From Utricularia gibba (taxonomy: Eukaryota > Streptophyta > Magnoliopsida > Lamiales > Lentibulariaceae), in contig NEEC01000026.1 in the NCBI GenBank assembly GCA_002189035.1, positions 62,001 to 126,000 of the forward strand: a DNA stretch of 64,000 nucleotides. The letters run 5' to 3'. Positions 1 through 12,195 of this stretch are shown here, one piece after another. The notes beneath the pieces were generated by a model. The model worked only from the letters and a program-made list of their open reading frames with translations. It did not search any database and was not told the origin of the DNA. A program made the translations under genes and the position numbers. The stretch's first letter is position 1. Each line of letters opens with the position of its first letter.

Positions 1-3000
1 GGGTTAATCACAGTTATGATGCGGGAATGCCGGTGGATCCAACCTCGGCAAGTTCCCTCTCTATGGATGTCTGCTTTATCTATTATGCCTAAGTGCTAGC
101 TCATCAATGCTAGAGTGACCTTCCAGGAACTGCGTTTTTTTTTCTGATGCTTTTCTTATTCTACATATATGTTCATTCAATGGCATTCCCATGCTCTCAT
201 ATTGCGTTTGATTTTTTCAGGTCATGTACAGGCCTGTTTTAGATTTGAATGGTATCCAAGGGGCCAGATCTTTGGTTATTTGCTTGACTGGATATATCCG
301 ACATGACCGAGATGATATCATGGTTCTTACATTATGCTGCTTCCTCTCTATCCAAGCGATGACTTTGTTTTCTATCCTGCTAGTTTTCTGATGTTGCATT
401 GACAATCCCCCTAACAAAATTCAATTTCTTTTCCAGACCATGGTTTCCTTGATGGGTGCAGCATTTTCAAAACCCTAGTCGCAAATAAGGTTACTCATCT
501 CATATGCTACAAATTTGAGGGTACGTTTTCATCTATCTCATTTCCTAATAGTCCTCTTGATTATAATTTGATGCACGTTTCATTTTGTTTTTAAGGCTTT
601 CTTTTGCATGGATTTATAATTAAAAAATTTGATAACAAAAAACGTGTATTCTTGAGCAGGGGAAAAGTATGAGCTTGCCAAGAAAGTGAAGACAATAAAA
701 CTAGTGAACCATCGCTGGTTGCAGGACAGGTATTTATAAACTATGCAATGCCACTATATTTCGAATTGCTGCTTGAGTGCCAATTGTCCTGTATGTTTTC
801 TGAATGTCCTTTTTTGGTATATTTAACCTATATTTTTCTTTTTCTCTATTAGTTTGGAGGCTTGGAAGCTGCTTCCGGAAGTTGACTATTGTAAGAGGTC
901 AGAAAAAGGACGATATGTGAAATGATGGCCTGAGAAATGCCTTTGGATTTCATCTTTGTCATAATTTTCTAGTTTATCCATATCAAGTCCTAACGATGTC
1001 AAGATTCCAAACATACTAAAATTCATTTTTTACTGCAGTGGGTATGAGTTGAGTATAGAGGTTGAAGCTAAAGATTCTGAAGACGACACAGAAACTGCAC
1101 CAGAAAATTTGGATGTCAGAAGGGAGAATATTGTCTGTCGTCAAAATATACCCACGGAGAATAATATCATCTCTCAGCCACCAGTTAAGCAGGAAGTATC
1201 AAGAAATACTTCTTTGAATGCATCCGAAACTTTGCTATATGCTGGTGGCAACCATAAGATTCATGAAAGTTCTGGAAAGGAAATTTCCTCAGTGGAAACC
1301 TTGAGTGCACCGAAAGGTTGTGATAAAAATCTTGGAACAGTGAGATCAGATGATTTAAACCTGCCTGGGGAGTTTTCTCTTAAAGTGCCATTGCCGAATC
1401 ATGGTACCGTGGTTTCTGAAAAGGATAGAGCCCTGTCGCCAATGCTGGAAAATGTGCACGTATCTCCTGCGGGTGTGCCCAAATCAAGAAAAAAGCAAAT
1501 ATCTCGAGCAAGTCCTGCTGTTCTTCTCAGATTAGAAAAAATGGAAAGTAATTCAGGCAGTCTAGCATCATCAATGCTGAATGAGCATGACGTTAGTGGT
1601 CTTGATATGGCCTTGGAGGATCTGTCTAATGGAGTCCGTCCTCATACATTTGCAGCAACTCTGGAGGAAGCCCCATTAGATGATAACATTGAGCTAGAAG
1701 TTTCAGTGTCAACTAAAAGGAAAAGGAGCACATCTCACGGTGGTTCGAAATCATCAATATCAAGCGGTAAGCAGGTTGCGTCAGTGGAAAGGGGGGTAGG
1801 AAAAAAGATTCTTAAAGTTTCAGCTTCTGGATCCTCAGTTAATAGCTCCAGCGTGTTGGGAGATGATTGTCTTGTAGCACTTTTCGATGGTTGTTCAGGG
1901 AAAGACAGTGAAGTTGCTGACATTACTATCTCATTAGAGAGGAAACAAGAACATGATGAAGAAATACTTCAACGCTCTAGTGAAACATCGAGAAAGAAGA
2001 CCTTTTCCAATTCAGATTTGATGGGTTTGTTATCAGGTCAAACTACCAGTGTTTCAGGGGAAGTTGAGATGCATAAAGATGAGTCACATGTAATTGAACC
2101 TGTATCCTGCGGAACTAGTTTTGGTTCAGAAAACATGGATCTTGCGACGTTTCCAACATGTCGCAACTCTGCTGCCCACACAAAACCCGTTAGTAGAAAG
2201 ATGTTTGTTACAAAATCTTTGTGTTCCAGACCAGCTATAGGGAAAGAGAGAACGATTAGGCATAAAATGTCTCTCAACCTGAAAAAAGACGACCTCTCGG
2301 ATGAACACAGAGTTGGACATGGTGAAGAAGCGCCAAAGAAAAAGTCAGGCGATTCATTTGTCTTTGAGAAAGGTGTGCTGCCATCTGGGGTTACTGATGA
2401 GGATAGTGGTATGCAATGTCTTTCAGGCAGTGAAACTAAAAGCCCCGTGTCTGATGAATTTAGCATTCCACGTATAGGAGGTGACATCATTCCTAGAACA
2501 AAGTTGAACGGCACTGGCACCATATGTACGGAGGAGCAGTCTACAGGAATTCTGAAGAGCAATACTGCTGCCGTAGGCAATCAAGGCGAGGAAAACAAAG
2601 CGAAAAAAATGAACACCATAAGTGGTGGGGCGAGGAAAAGATTAACGAAGGGTAATAAGCGTGCTTTGGCTAAGGCTGAGCCAAGTGCGCCGTTTAGTTT
2701 TAGTGATGAACTGAAGAGTGCAGATCGCGATAAAGTGGTGGATGAGATGGCCCTTTTAGATCATAATGAAGCTTCTGTGTTGGTTCGTCATACAAGAAAT
2801 GGGGCGTCCAGGAAGTTGAAAGGCCGCAGGAAAATGGAGAAGGAAAACAAACCAAGTGATAGTTTGCATAAGAGTATCAACATTGGTGCTGGTGAAGAAG
2901 TTTGTAGTTTGACTCCTAAACTTGCAAAAAAGCCTCATAATGATTTTTTGAAGTCCAGCAAACCAATCCCAGATTCAGAGAAAAGGACTATTATCCATGA

Positions 3001-4097
3001 GGATAAAGCTGGCCCTGCCTGTTTTATACTGAGCGGACATAGACTGCAGAGAAAGGAGTTTCAAAGTGTGATAAAGAAACTGAAAGGAAGAGTCTGCAGG
3101 GATTCACACCACTGGTCATATCAGGCTACGAATTTCGTTGTTCCTGATCCTGTAAAACGAACTGAAAAGTTTTTCGCGGCTGCAGCATCTGGAAGGTATT
3201 TATATTGGCCATCATAATTTCCGTGTTTTGAGTGATTGCTTGATTATGTGTTGCTTATCTCGGTTTGATTTGTGCAGTTGGATTCTAAAGACAGAATATT
3301 TAACTGCTTGCAACGAGGCTGGCAAGTTTCTGCCCGAACAACCATATGAATGGCATACGAAATGCTTGACTGAAGATGGTGCAATCAACTTGGAGGCTCC
3401 AAGAAAATGGCGGCTCCTCAAGGAATCAACTGGCCATGGGGCATTCTATGGAATGAAAATCATCATATATGGAGAATGCATTGCACCTCCATTGGTAACG
3501 TTTTGCTTCCTCTTGTGGTTTGATTTCTTCCCATTCACACGTTTGTGATGGTAATACATGGATGATCTAAACCAGGAAACACTAAAGCGTGTGGTGAAGG
3601 CTGGCGGCGGGACAATTGTTGCAACATCACCTCCTTACACGCGCATCCTCCAGTCAAAAATTGATTTCGCTGTAGTAAGTCCCGGCATGCCACGTGTGGA
3701 CATGTGGGTCCAAGAATTCCTCGCACACGAGGTGCCCTGTGTTTTAGCTGATTACTTGGTTGAGTTTGTGTGCAAGCCTGGTTACTCTCTAGAAAAGCAC
3801 GTTCAATACAACACATATTCTTGGGCCAAGAGATCACTTGATGATCACGTGAGGCGGATCGAGGAGGTTGAGGATCCGAGAACACCAGTTGATGATAGCA
3901 ATGTGGATGAGGACGTGTCATGCAAAGCATGCGGACGTGCAGATGGAGGGGATGAAATGCTGATATGTGGAGATGAAAGTGGCAGCCGTGGGTGTGGTGT
4001 TGGCATGCACATCTTCTGCCTTGATCCTCCACTGGAATGTGTTCCAAAGGATGACTGGTTATGCGTTGCCTGCTCTAACGCACTTGCCCTACTGTGA
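1..4097 (+). CDS. BRCT-repeat protein with C-terminal PHD finger (5' end outside window)
   Basis: Homologue of the plant BRCT protein At4g02110, a probable nuclear DNA-repair or chromatin factor. Exons read as <1-47, 221-322, 437-520, 660-729, 853-897, 1039-3195, 3278-3494, 3576-4097. The first exons give an N-terminal BRCT region (HSYDAGMPVDPTS, then VICLTGY, then VTHLICYKFEG and NHRWLQDS). The large exon encodes a low-complexity Ser/Lys/Glu-rich linker of about 650 residues. A second BRCT region follows (WILKTEYLTACNEAGKF; PPYTRIL; PCVLADYLVEFVCKPGY). The end is a C4HC3 PHD finger at about 3920-4075 (CKACG, MLICGDE, GMHIFC, DDWLCVAC). The first intron has a GC donor. Exon 437-520 is out of frame by one missing base: FSKP is followed by TAG at 476-478, while LVANKV continues in the next frame. 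I read this as a lost C in the CCC at 473-475. The start codon lies upstream of the window. Confidence 0.9.
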
Positions 4098-4972
4098 AGT
4101 GTAAACCAGCCGCAAACATGGATGGAAATTGGAATGCATGCATATCATCAAAGCCTTGGTAGATGATTTAAGTGTGCAAATGTTGACCGGAATAAAGACA
4201 AGTTTATGCAGGTTGTGGGTCGGGAGGCAGAGTAGATAAGATTATACGATTGTTTGGCGTTTGCTTCTACTTACAAAAAAACTGTACTGTCTGCTGCAAA
4301 TGCTTCGCCGCAGACGCCGTCTTTAATAGCCATGGAAGAGAAGAGGCAGAAAAAGGAGAAGAATCCTATGCGCGGTGCGGTGCACACATCTCATTAAAGA
4401 CTATGCACAAGATGACTTGAAGGGATGACGACTTCCGATGTAGAGACTGGCACAAGAAAGCGTATGATTGTGACAATAAAAAAGGGATGGTGTTGGTTTC
4501 CACATATTTCTATTATTATTTATTCAAATAAAATATATAATTCCAATTATTGTAAAGTAATCATCAAAATTCTAAATTAAATTCCATATTTAAGGAGTCG
4601 GCAAATTATTTTTGTGCATTCCATAGCATTTTTTATTAGTTAAATAAAATTCTCCAAATCATCATTATTTTTTACTATTCAATTTATTTTTAATTTTCAT
4701 ATCAATTTTATTAATGTAAATTAATATTTATTGTTAATACAAAAATCTTAATTCATTTGAAATTTAATAATTAATTTATATAAAAATTTTAAATATTTTT
4801 ATAGTAAAAATTAAAAAAATGTTACATTCAAGTACATTTCATAAACATTAATTAAAATAGATTTATCAAAAAATTCAAGTAACTACACATTTAATCACTT
4901 AAAACCCCATAAGAGATACAATTGTTCATCGTTCACTTGGATGCCTTAAATCACATGAACCTCCTATTCCTC
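4098..4972. other. 3' UTR then AT-rich intergenic DNA
   Basis: The first 400 bases are presumably the 3' UTR of the BRCT gene, with an AATAAA-like signal near 4475. From about 4500 the sequence is strongly AT-rich and low in complexity, with no gene visible up to the copia insertion. Confidence 0.6.
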
Positions 4973-4977
4973 AAAAT

Positions 4978-5297
4978 AGAACGTGTTTATGTAGTAGTTT
5001 GGAATAACATAGCAGCTTGTGCTTTGCATAAAAATTCAAAATACCATAATCAGTTTACAACAGGTTTGGGAGATATTTAAAGCATTACAAGGGTCGTAGT
5101 TGACCGTTGATACATCTGGTAGTGGGTCTGAGTGATTTACTTTGGTCTGGGCTTTCCCATCGCTGGTGTGGACCTTGTTGTTTAACTGGCCCGGCAACTA
5201 TCCTTGTCCACAGTTGTTCTATCATCGACAGTCGCTGATGTGCAGAGACGACGACAAAACCCTTCCTATTCGATAGCATAAGCAGCAGTCTTCAACA
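4978..5297 (-). repeat. 3' LTR of the copia element
   Basis: Direct copy of 9277-9596. The terminal base at 4978 differs from its partner at 9277 (A versus T on the plus strand), so the canonical TG...CA end is intact only in the 5' LTR. Confidence 0.9.
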
Positions 5298-5307
5298 CAC
5301 TCCCTTG

Positions 5308-8300
5308 CTACGTAGTCTTGGGTTCTTCTGAGGGGCATTCCTTCATTCCAATTTTCTCTCTAGAGTAGGTGAATCGTTTGGGCAATAAGAATTTGGTAAG
5401 TAGGTCTACAACTTGTTCTTCACACCGAACATGCTGGAGATTAATTTCTCCATTTGCTACAAATTCTCTAATGGCATGATACCGCACTCTAATGTGTTTA
5501 CTTCTTCCGAATTGGGTTGGATTTTCCCCTAGGGCAATAGTTGGCTTGTTGTCTATCCACAATGTAGTAGCCGTGTCAATTGTTACGTCCAGGTCTTCTA
5601 GGATTTTCCTCAGCCAGATTGCATGTTTTGTAGCTTCTACACTGGCAATGTATTCTGCTTCTGTGGATGATAATGCGATGATGTCTTGCTTTCTTGAGGC
5701 CCAACTGAATGATGGTGATCCAAACGAGAACAGGTATCCGCTTGTGCTCCTTGAGTCTTCGATACTTCCTGCATAGTCAGCGTCAGTGAAACCAGTTAAA
5801 TGCATACTTGTGCCCCTTTTGAAGGCGAGACCATAGTTATGTGTTGAGTTGAGATATTTGATGATCTACGTTGCTTCTTCCATGTGAATTTTGTGAGGTT
5901 TCTAGAGATATCTGGAGAGATAGCTCACAGAAAAACAGATATCATGTCTGGTGGCTGACAAGTATATAAGTGAGCCTATTATGCTGTTGAAAATTTTCAC
6001 ATCAGCTAGTTCTCCTTCATTTTTTCGATCAGGTTTTATTGCTAGTACACCGGTAGGCCTTGCATTACTCATATTATATTTCTTAATGATATCAGCTGTG
6101 TATTTTCTTTAGCTCAAGAAAATATAGTCAGATGAGTGTCTGATTTCTGACCCTAAGAAATAGCTCATCATCCCTAGGTCGGTCTTTTCAAATGTGAGCA
6201 TGAGTTGCTCCTTTTCTTGTGCAAGTAGATGGTGATTGTTTCCAGTAAGGAGTATGTCATCAATGTAGAGAGACACAATAAGGTATGTTGTTTTTTTCTT
6301 TACTGTATAAAGTATAGTATCATTTGTGCTTCTTCGAAAACTTCCGGACTGAAAATATGAGTCGATCCTAGTGTACCAAGCTTGTGGCGCTTGTTTTAGA
6401 CCATATAGGGCTTTGTGAATTAATAATACTTTGGTCTCTTCTCCTTGCTTGACAAAACCAGGGGGTTGCTACAAATAATACTTCTTCATGTAGATGCCCA
6501 TTTAGGAATGCGCTCTTGACATTAAGGTGGAAAATATCCCAATTGTGACAACCAGCCAACGTAATAAGAAGTTTAATAGTATCCAGACGTGCAACGTACG
6601 CAAACATCTTGCTGAAATCTATGCCAAGTACTTGAGAATATCCTTGTGCAACAAGGTGTGCTTTTAGCTTATTTATAATCTCATTCGCATTCAATTTGGT
6701 TCAAAAGATCCATTTCACGTCTAGTATTCTTCTATTGGGTGGCTTGGTGACTAGTTCCCATATCTTATTTCGTTCAATGGATAGGATTTCAGATTCCATA
6801 GCTGCTTTCCACCTGGGGTCTTGGTAGGCAATGTCCCAAGCAGTAGGTTCCTGAACTACTAAGCATCGGGCATATATTTAACTTATGTCTCGGTAACCTT
6901 GTACATGGACCTCTCCATCATCAACAAGCGAATCAGAAACAACAGTCTGATCAGATGAGGGTTCATCAATGGGTGAGGAGGCCAGCTGTTCCTCCGGTGT
7001 CGGAAGATCATTAGCACTAGGAAAGGGCTCATAGAAGAGATCATTCCATGAGTAGAAGGGAGGTATGTTATCTAGTGTCCATTCCCAGCATTTCGATTCA
7101 TCTACCAATACATCCCGACTGACCACTATTCTCTGCATGGCTAAGTTTAATGCTCTATATGCCTTTGAAACGTCACTATAACCTAGGAATATGTTAGTAC
7201 CTGCTAACTTATCCAATTTGCCGCTCCGCCTCTTTTGGGGGACATCAATAAAGCATAGGCTCACAAAGATCCTCAAATGATGGACCCGAGGGATTTCACC
7301 ATGCCAAGCTTCATATGGGGTTTTATTCGGTAAGGAAGAGGTAGCACATTGATTCAATAGATACATTGAGGTATTTACAGCTTCACCCCAAAAATAGCTT
7401 GGTAGATTTTTTTGAAATAGCAAGCATCTGCTCATATTCATGAGGGTCCGGTTTTTTCGTTCAGAGGTCCCGTTTTGCTGGGGTGTATATGGAGTTGAAA
7501 ATTCGTGCTTGATACCGTGAGTGTTGCATATTTCAATCAGTTCTACTGGGGAGTATTCACCATCATTGTCAGTGCGTAGCTTAAGTATTTTCTCCTTAGC
7601 TTCATATTCCACTACAGCTTTAAAGAGTTTGAAGTAGTAGAGCACTTGCAATCTATGTTTCAGAAGAAATATCCAGCCATATTTGGTGAAGTCGTCGATG
7701 AACAGTAGAAAATACCGATTCCCACTTGGTGTCATGCAGCTCATAGGTCCACACACATCCGAGTGGACCAATTCCAACTTTCGACTGCTTTTCCAGGTGC
7801 GTGAGGCAAAAGGGAATCTGCTCATTTTTCCTTGTTGACAAATGAAGCATACTTCGGTTGACTGTTTTAATTCTCATAGTCCTTCAATTAGATGATGTTG
7901 CTGCATATGAATAAGTGTTCTTTGATAGAAGCACTCAAACCGCTGATGCCAGGTATGCTCCTTCATTAGGATGCTCATACAATAGGAGTAATGGAGGTAT
8001 TGTCATGAGTGTAGAGAATGTCTTGATCTTGTAGTTGACCATAACTGATCAAATTGTGATGAGCTATATGCACATAGTACACATCCCTTCAGGAATTAAT
8101 TTTTCTTGTCCTACTACTTGCAAGATTTTTGTTTCTGGAAGAGGTTTCAGTGTTTTGAAGCATGTAATGTCATATGTCAGATGATTGCTACACCCGCTGT
8201 CAAGGTACCAGTGTTTATCCTTTGAGAGTGTTCTTTTTCATTAGTAGATAGTTCGGTATGAGTATCAGTAACTGCCAGCACCATGTCCCTCATATTTTGT

Positions 8301-9095
8301 GACATTTCTAAGATTATAGCAGCAGCTAACAGCTCTTTAGCTTTTCGTTTTTAAAGGCAAACACGCTCAATATGGCCTGTATTTGAGCAGTGTGAGCATT
8401 TGTTTGAGGGATCCCACAAGCAGTCTTTACTCAAATGATTTTTTTCTTTGCAGAATTGATAAGGGGGATGGGGTCCCTTCTTTTCCTTTCATGTCCCTTG
8501 GTTTTGACTTGATTTGCAAGACATATAGGCAGCTTGTAGGATTTTCTCTTGAGGTTTTTCTTGTTCTTCAAGTATGTTGATTCTTTGTTCTTCTCCTCTG
8601 AGCGTGTTCAACAATTCTGATGGTGAGAGATTTGTTAAGCTTCTGGTTGCAATGAGCGCACTCACAACAAGGCTGAACTTGGAGGGCATGCTGGCACATA
8701 TCTTGTTTATAACTCACTCATCTTCTACGGTTCCTCCTAGTAGCTTAATCTTACTTATAGGCTTGTTCATCTTATCCGCAAACGATTGAATGGTGTTCGA
8801 GTTTGAGATTTTTACCAGGTCAAACTCTCTCCACAGGTTCAATCTTTCTGCTTGTCTTGAGTTTTCAGTTCCTGAAAAATTCCACTTCAAGTATTCTCTA
8901 GGCCTCTCTTGCAGTTTCACAATTTACTATCATCAATAAGATCTCATCAATGAGAGACCCGTGAATAACTACCATTGTCTGTGAGTTTGTCATAGTTTCT
9001 TCTTTTGTAAGTTCTCTGGTTTTTCCTTCTTTTTCTGTTGGCGGGTTCTTGGTCACTATGACCCATAAACCCAAGGCTTGCATGTAGCACTTCAT
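5308..9095 (-). pseudogene. Copia gag-pol polyprotein, broken by stops and frameshifts
   Basis: Read right to left on the minus strand. Gag fragments lie at about 8490-9095. A CCHC zinc knuckle (CSHCSNTGHIERVC) lies near 8350-8400. The integrase core at 6878-7825 keeps a D-D-E set (HSDVCG, RTDNDGEY, SERKNRT) and the PYTPQQNG motif. The reverse transcriptase at 6200-6700 has LVAQGYSQ, and LYIDDILL near 6240-6270. RNase H at 5308-5805 is an intact 165-residue frame (TDADYAG, SSTEAEY, DNKPTIAL, RSKHI). In the RT the usual DVKSAFLNG reads NVKSAFLNG, so the first catalytic Asp is replaced by Asn; with the frame breaks this means no active enzyme. Confidence 0.9.
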
Positions 9096-9276
9096 TTTTG
9101 CTGCCTAGATGAGATAGTTTTTTCCATCGAATTGTGGAGGTTGTAATGGTATAAAATTGTTGGATTTGTTGCTCATTTCTTCCTGAATGGTTAGTAAAGA
9201 TACTGGTGTATATAGAAGTATGTAGTACGATATGATTTATACCTGAATCAGTGCTTGAAACCCTGCTCTGATACCA

Positions 9277-9596
9277 TGAACGTGTTTATGTAGTAGTTTG
9301 GAGTAACATAGCATCTTTTGCTTCGCATAGGAATTCAAAATACCATAGCTAGTTTACAACAGGTTTGAGAGATATTTAAAGCATTACAAGGGCCGTAGTC
9401 GACCGTTGAGACATCTGGTAGTGGGCCTGAGTGATTTACTTCGGTCTGGGCTTTCCCATTGCTGGTGTGGACCTTGCTATTTAATTGGCCCGGTAACTAT
9501 CCTTGTCCACAGTTGTTCTATCACCGATAGCTACTGATGTGCGGAGACGACGACAGAACCCTTCCTATTCGACAGCATAAGCAGCAATCTTCAACA
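9277..9596 (-). repeat. 5' LTR of the copia element
   Basis: Partner of 4978-5297. On the minus strand it ends CACGTTCA directly before the tRNA-Met primer-binding site. TSD AAAAT follows at 9597-9601. Confidence 0.9.
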
Positions 9597-9601
9597 AAAA
9601 T

Positions 9602-12195
9602 AACAAGGGCGGCCCATCTTGAATAGGAACTCGAAGTTTATTGGATATTGAGAAATTTAAAATCTATCTCATATCATTAATGCTAATGGTAAAAACTGGC
9701 TTGGGAAGCCCCTTGGATATACCTCTCTATGTAGAACAATGCCCTTAGTACCGCAATCAATCTATTACATCAAAAAATTCATCCTCTCATCATCTCATGA
9801 ATTCATGCATTATTTCTAAAAGCTCACCATTGTTTTCCACATAGATTTTTCACTAGAGTGAGTCATCAAGTAATCCGGATCTTTTGAATTGTAAGCTTTG
9901 TAGTGGAAATAACTCAATATAGCATCTCCCTTCAAATCCGATGAGCTATTAAGTTATGTTCTGTACATCTATTGATCAATGGCACTTAAAGCTAAATAAT
10001 TCCATTTAAGAAGGCTAAGGAGGTGACAACACCTTCATCACTTGCGAAGCCCAACTAATCTATATAGCAATAAAATTTGAATTTCAAGTCAACAACAGTG
10101 TGTTCCATTATGAGGTATTTATCATATGAATTAAATTGACCATTAAGCATCACATCACATGCATCAAGATCTTTTCAGACTCAGTGGTTAATCAATCCAC
10201 TAGAGACTCTCCCTGATCAAATAGCACTTTGTTGAAAATAAATTAATTGAATATCATGAGTTTGAAAATCATTTGCAAGGAGTATTTTTATAAATTATTT
10301 TTTTATTAATATATTATATCTAACAAATATAAAATTAACTTTGATGGTGCTGAAAACTGGTATGCAATATAGAGAAAGCAAAGAGACAAAATAGGATTCA
10401 AAGTCACATAACTTTGAAGGAAAATCTGAAGAACTTGAATGAACAATAAATCAGCAACTTAAGCGGATGGAAGGAGCTTTTAGGAAATCAGTTACATACA
10501 GTAAATTGAGCGATAATGCCCAAATTTGCTAAATAGAGCAGAGATAACAAACCAACTTATAAACAATGAATCAGCACAATAGTATTTTGTAAATTGGTTA
10601 CGATCATGAAGGGAATAGAAAAGAGATACTATTAGTCTACAACTATTGAAAACAATCTAAAAAGTCATCGACCAATAGCAATTTAGAACAAGAGGCAATT
10701 ATCTATCGATAAAACCACAAGCAAGATCAAACCAATCTCGTTAGGCTTAGAAAGTAGTTGATTTTCTCAACAATCAATTGACCAAGGCTCCCCTATAATT
10801 AGGAGTCTAATTCAGAAGAAATTCATTTTTCATCTATTATAGTCTTTGTAATTCTTTTTACCTTCGACTAGTGAAACATCTTTTTTCCTATGAGCCCCTC
10901 CAACTCTATGGTTTTTTGTCATGATGCTTTCCACATAAAAATCTTCGTCTCCATTTTTCGTTTTCAAGATAATCAAATTCCTAACTTAATCCTAGGCTGA
11001 TTATCAATTTAACCTCATAAATCAACAAATCATCCTCTATAAATAATATTTATTTTAGAATAATACTAATTATAATTCTATATTAATACATGATGATAAT
11101 AGTAAATTTATTTTTCAAAAACAATTCTTAAAAAATCATTCTATATTAGAGTTGATCTATAGAATTGAATCATTTTATAAATTATCAAATTAATTCTCAT
11201 GTAAGAAAATGAGGTGTACATTTGAAATATAGAATCAATTCTGCAATAATACAATTGATTTTAGTAAAATAGAATTGATTTCAAAACACATATTTAGTTT
11301 TGTATTCTAATGGTCGGCTCCTCTCCCTTGTTCATTTTGTACCTACCATGTGGAGTCTTGAGTGGGTTGTGTGTTTTGTACAATGTAGGTTCATCACATC
11401 CAGTGTTGGTTGGGTGTGCGGGCAGGGGCAGGGGCAGCACTCCCAGTCCCAGTACAATAACACACTGAAACTGAAAGCCATGCCATGGGGGAGGGAGGGA
11501 AGCTTCCTTTGGTTTGGCGGCCAGGCCAGGGCAGCTATTTTGTGAGCGAGCAGTTGGCATCCCATCCACCAGGCTTTGGGCTTTTGGATGAAGAAGCAAT
11601 TCCACCCTTGGCATACCGCCTATTGGAATATAAGTCCAGGCGAGTTTTCAAACTAAAATACCTGCGATACACACACACAGTCATCTGGCGCCCCGCCAAT
11701 TCCAAACTAAAATAAAACGAGCTGAGCTGCTGCTACTGTTGCATTGGCGCCATCCCAAGGTCCGATGGTCTCTCTGTCCCGGGCTGAGGTGCCGCCACCC
11801 CATTTGCCAGTCGCCTCTGCTCCTTTTTTCCCTTCCCTTCATTCATTGCAGCTGCGGCAACCCATGGCATTTAATTCCATCCCCTCGGCCTCGATCTGCT
11901 GCCCATGGACTCGACCACCCATCTTTTTTTTAAGGCCGCCTGTGTCAAATTGTCCCCCCTTGACGCACTTGGTTGCCCATTGATGGATTTCATTAAACAC
12001 TCCACCCTCGTTTTGCAGGCATGGCTTCGCGCTCTGCCCCTCTCTCTCTCTCTCGACGACAACATTAGCGAGTGTAGCTGGAAGCTTGTTTGTCAACAGA
12101 CGAATTCTGTAAACCATAGGAAGGAAGAGGTTTCAAACAAAAGGATATATGTACAACAGAACAGCCGAACGCGTGCAACATTAACTTAACCATCA
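9602..12195. other. Intergenic, AT-rich, then GC-richer 3' flank of the TPR gene
   Basis: 9602-11290 is AT-rich with no recognisable coding domain. Around 11150-11290 the words AATTGATT and AATCAATT recur in both orientations, which could be a worn short inverted-repeat element, but no clean ends were found. 11290-12195 is GC-richer; the short overlapping frames there show no family signature and are probably non-coding or TPR-gene 3' UTR. Confidence 0.5.

Larger units (their letters stand above)
4978..9596 (-). mobile_element. Ty1/copia LTR retrotransposon, complete ends, degenerate
   Basis: A 4.6-kb element on the minus strand. Two 320-bp LTRs (4978-5297 and 9277-9596) start TGTTGAAG when read on the minus strand. 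The flanking 5-bp target duplication is AAAAT at 4973-4977 and 9597-9601. Next to the 5' LTR the minus strand reads TGGTATCAGAGC (about 9266-9277), the primer-binding site for initiator tRNA-Met. Gag, zinc knuckle, integrase, reverse transcriptase and RNase H follow in copia order (integrase before RT). Frameshifts and stops separate the domains, so it is not autonomous. By eye the LTRs differ at roughly 29 of 314 sites, mostly transitions, which suggests an old insertion. A solo or chimeric origin is excluded by the matching target duplication. Confidence 0.95.

Noticed and set aside
2038-2580. 180-residue antisense frame inside the BRCT gene
   Set aside because: It is the shadow of the large BRCT exon, with no domain signature or codon pattern of its own.
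11150-11300. Possible short inverted-repeat element (AATTGATT/AATCAATT)
   Set aside because: No definable ends or target duplication; could be AT-rich chance similarity.
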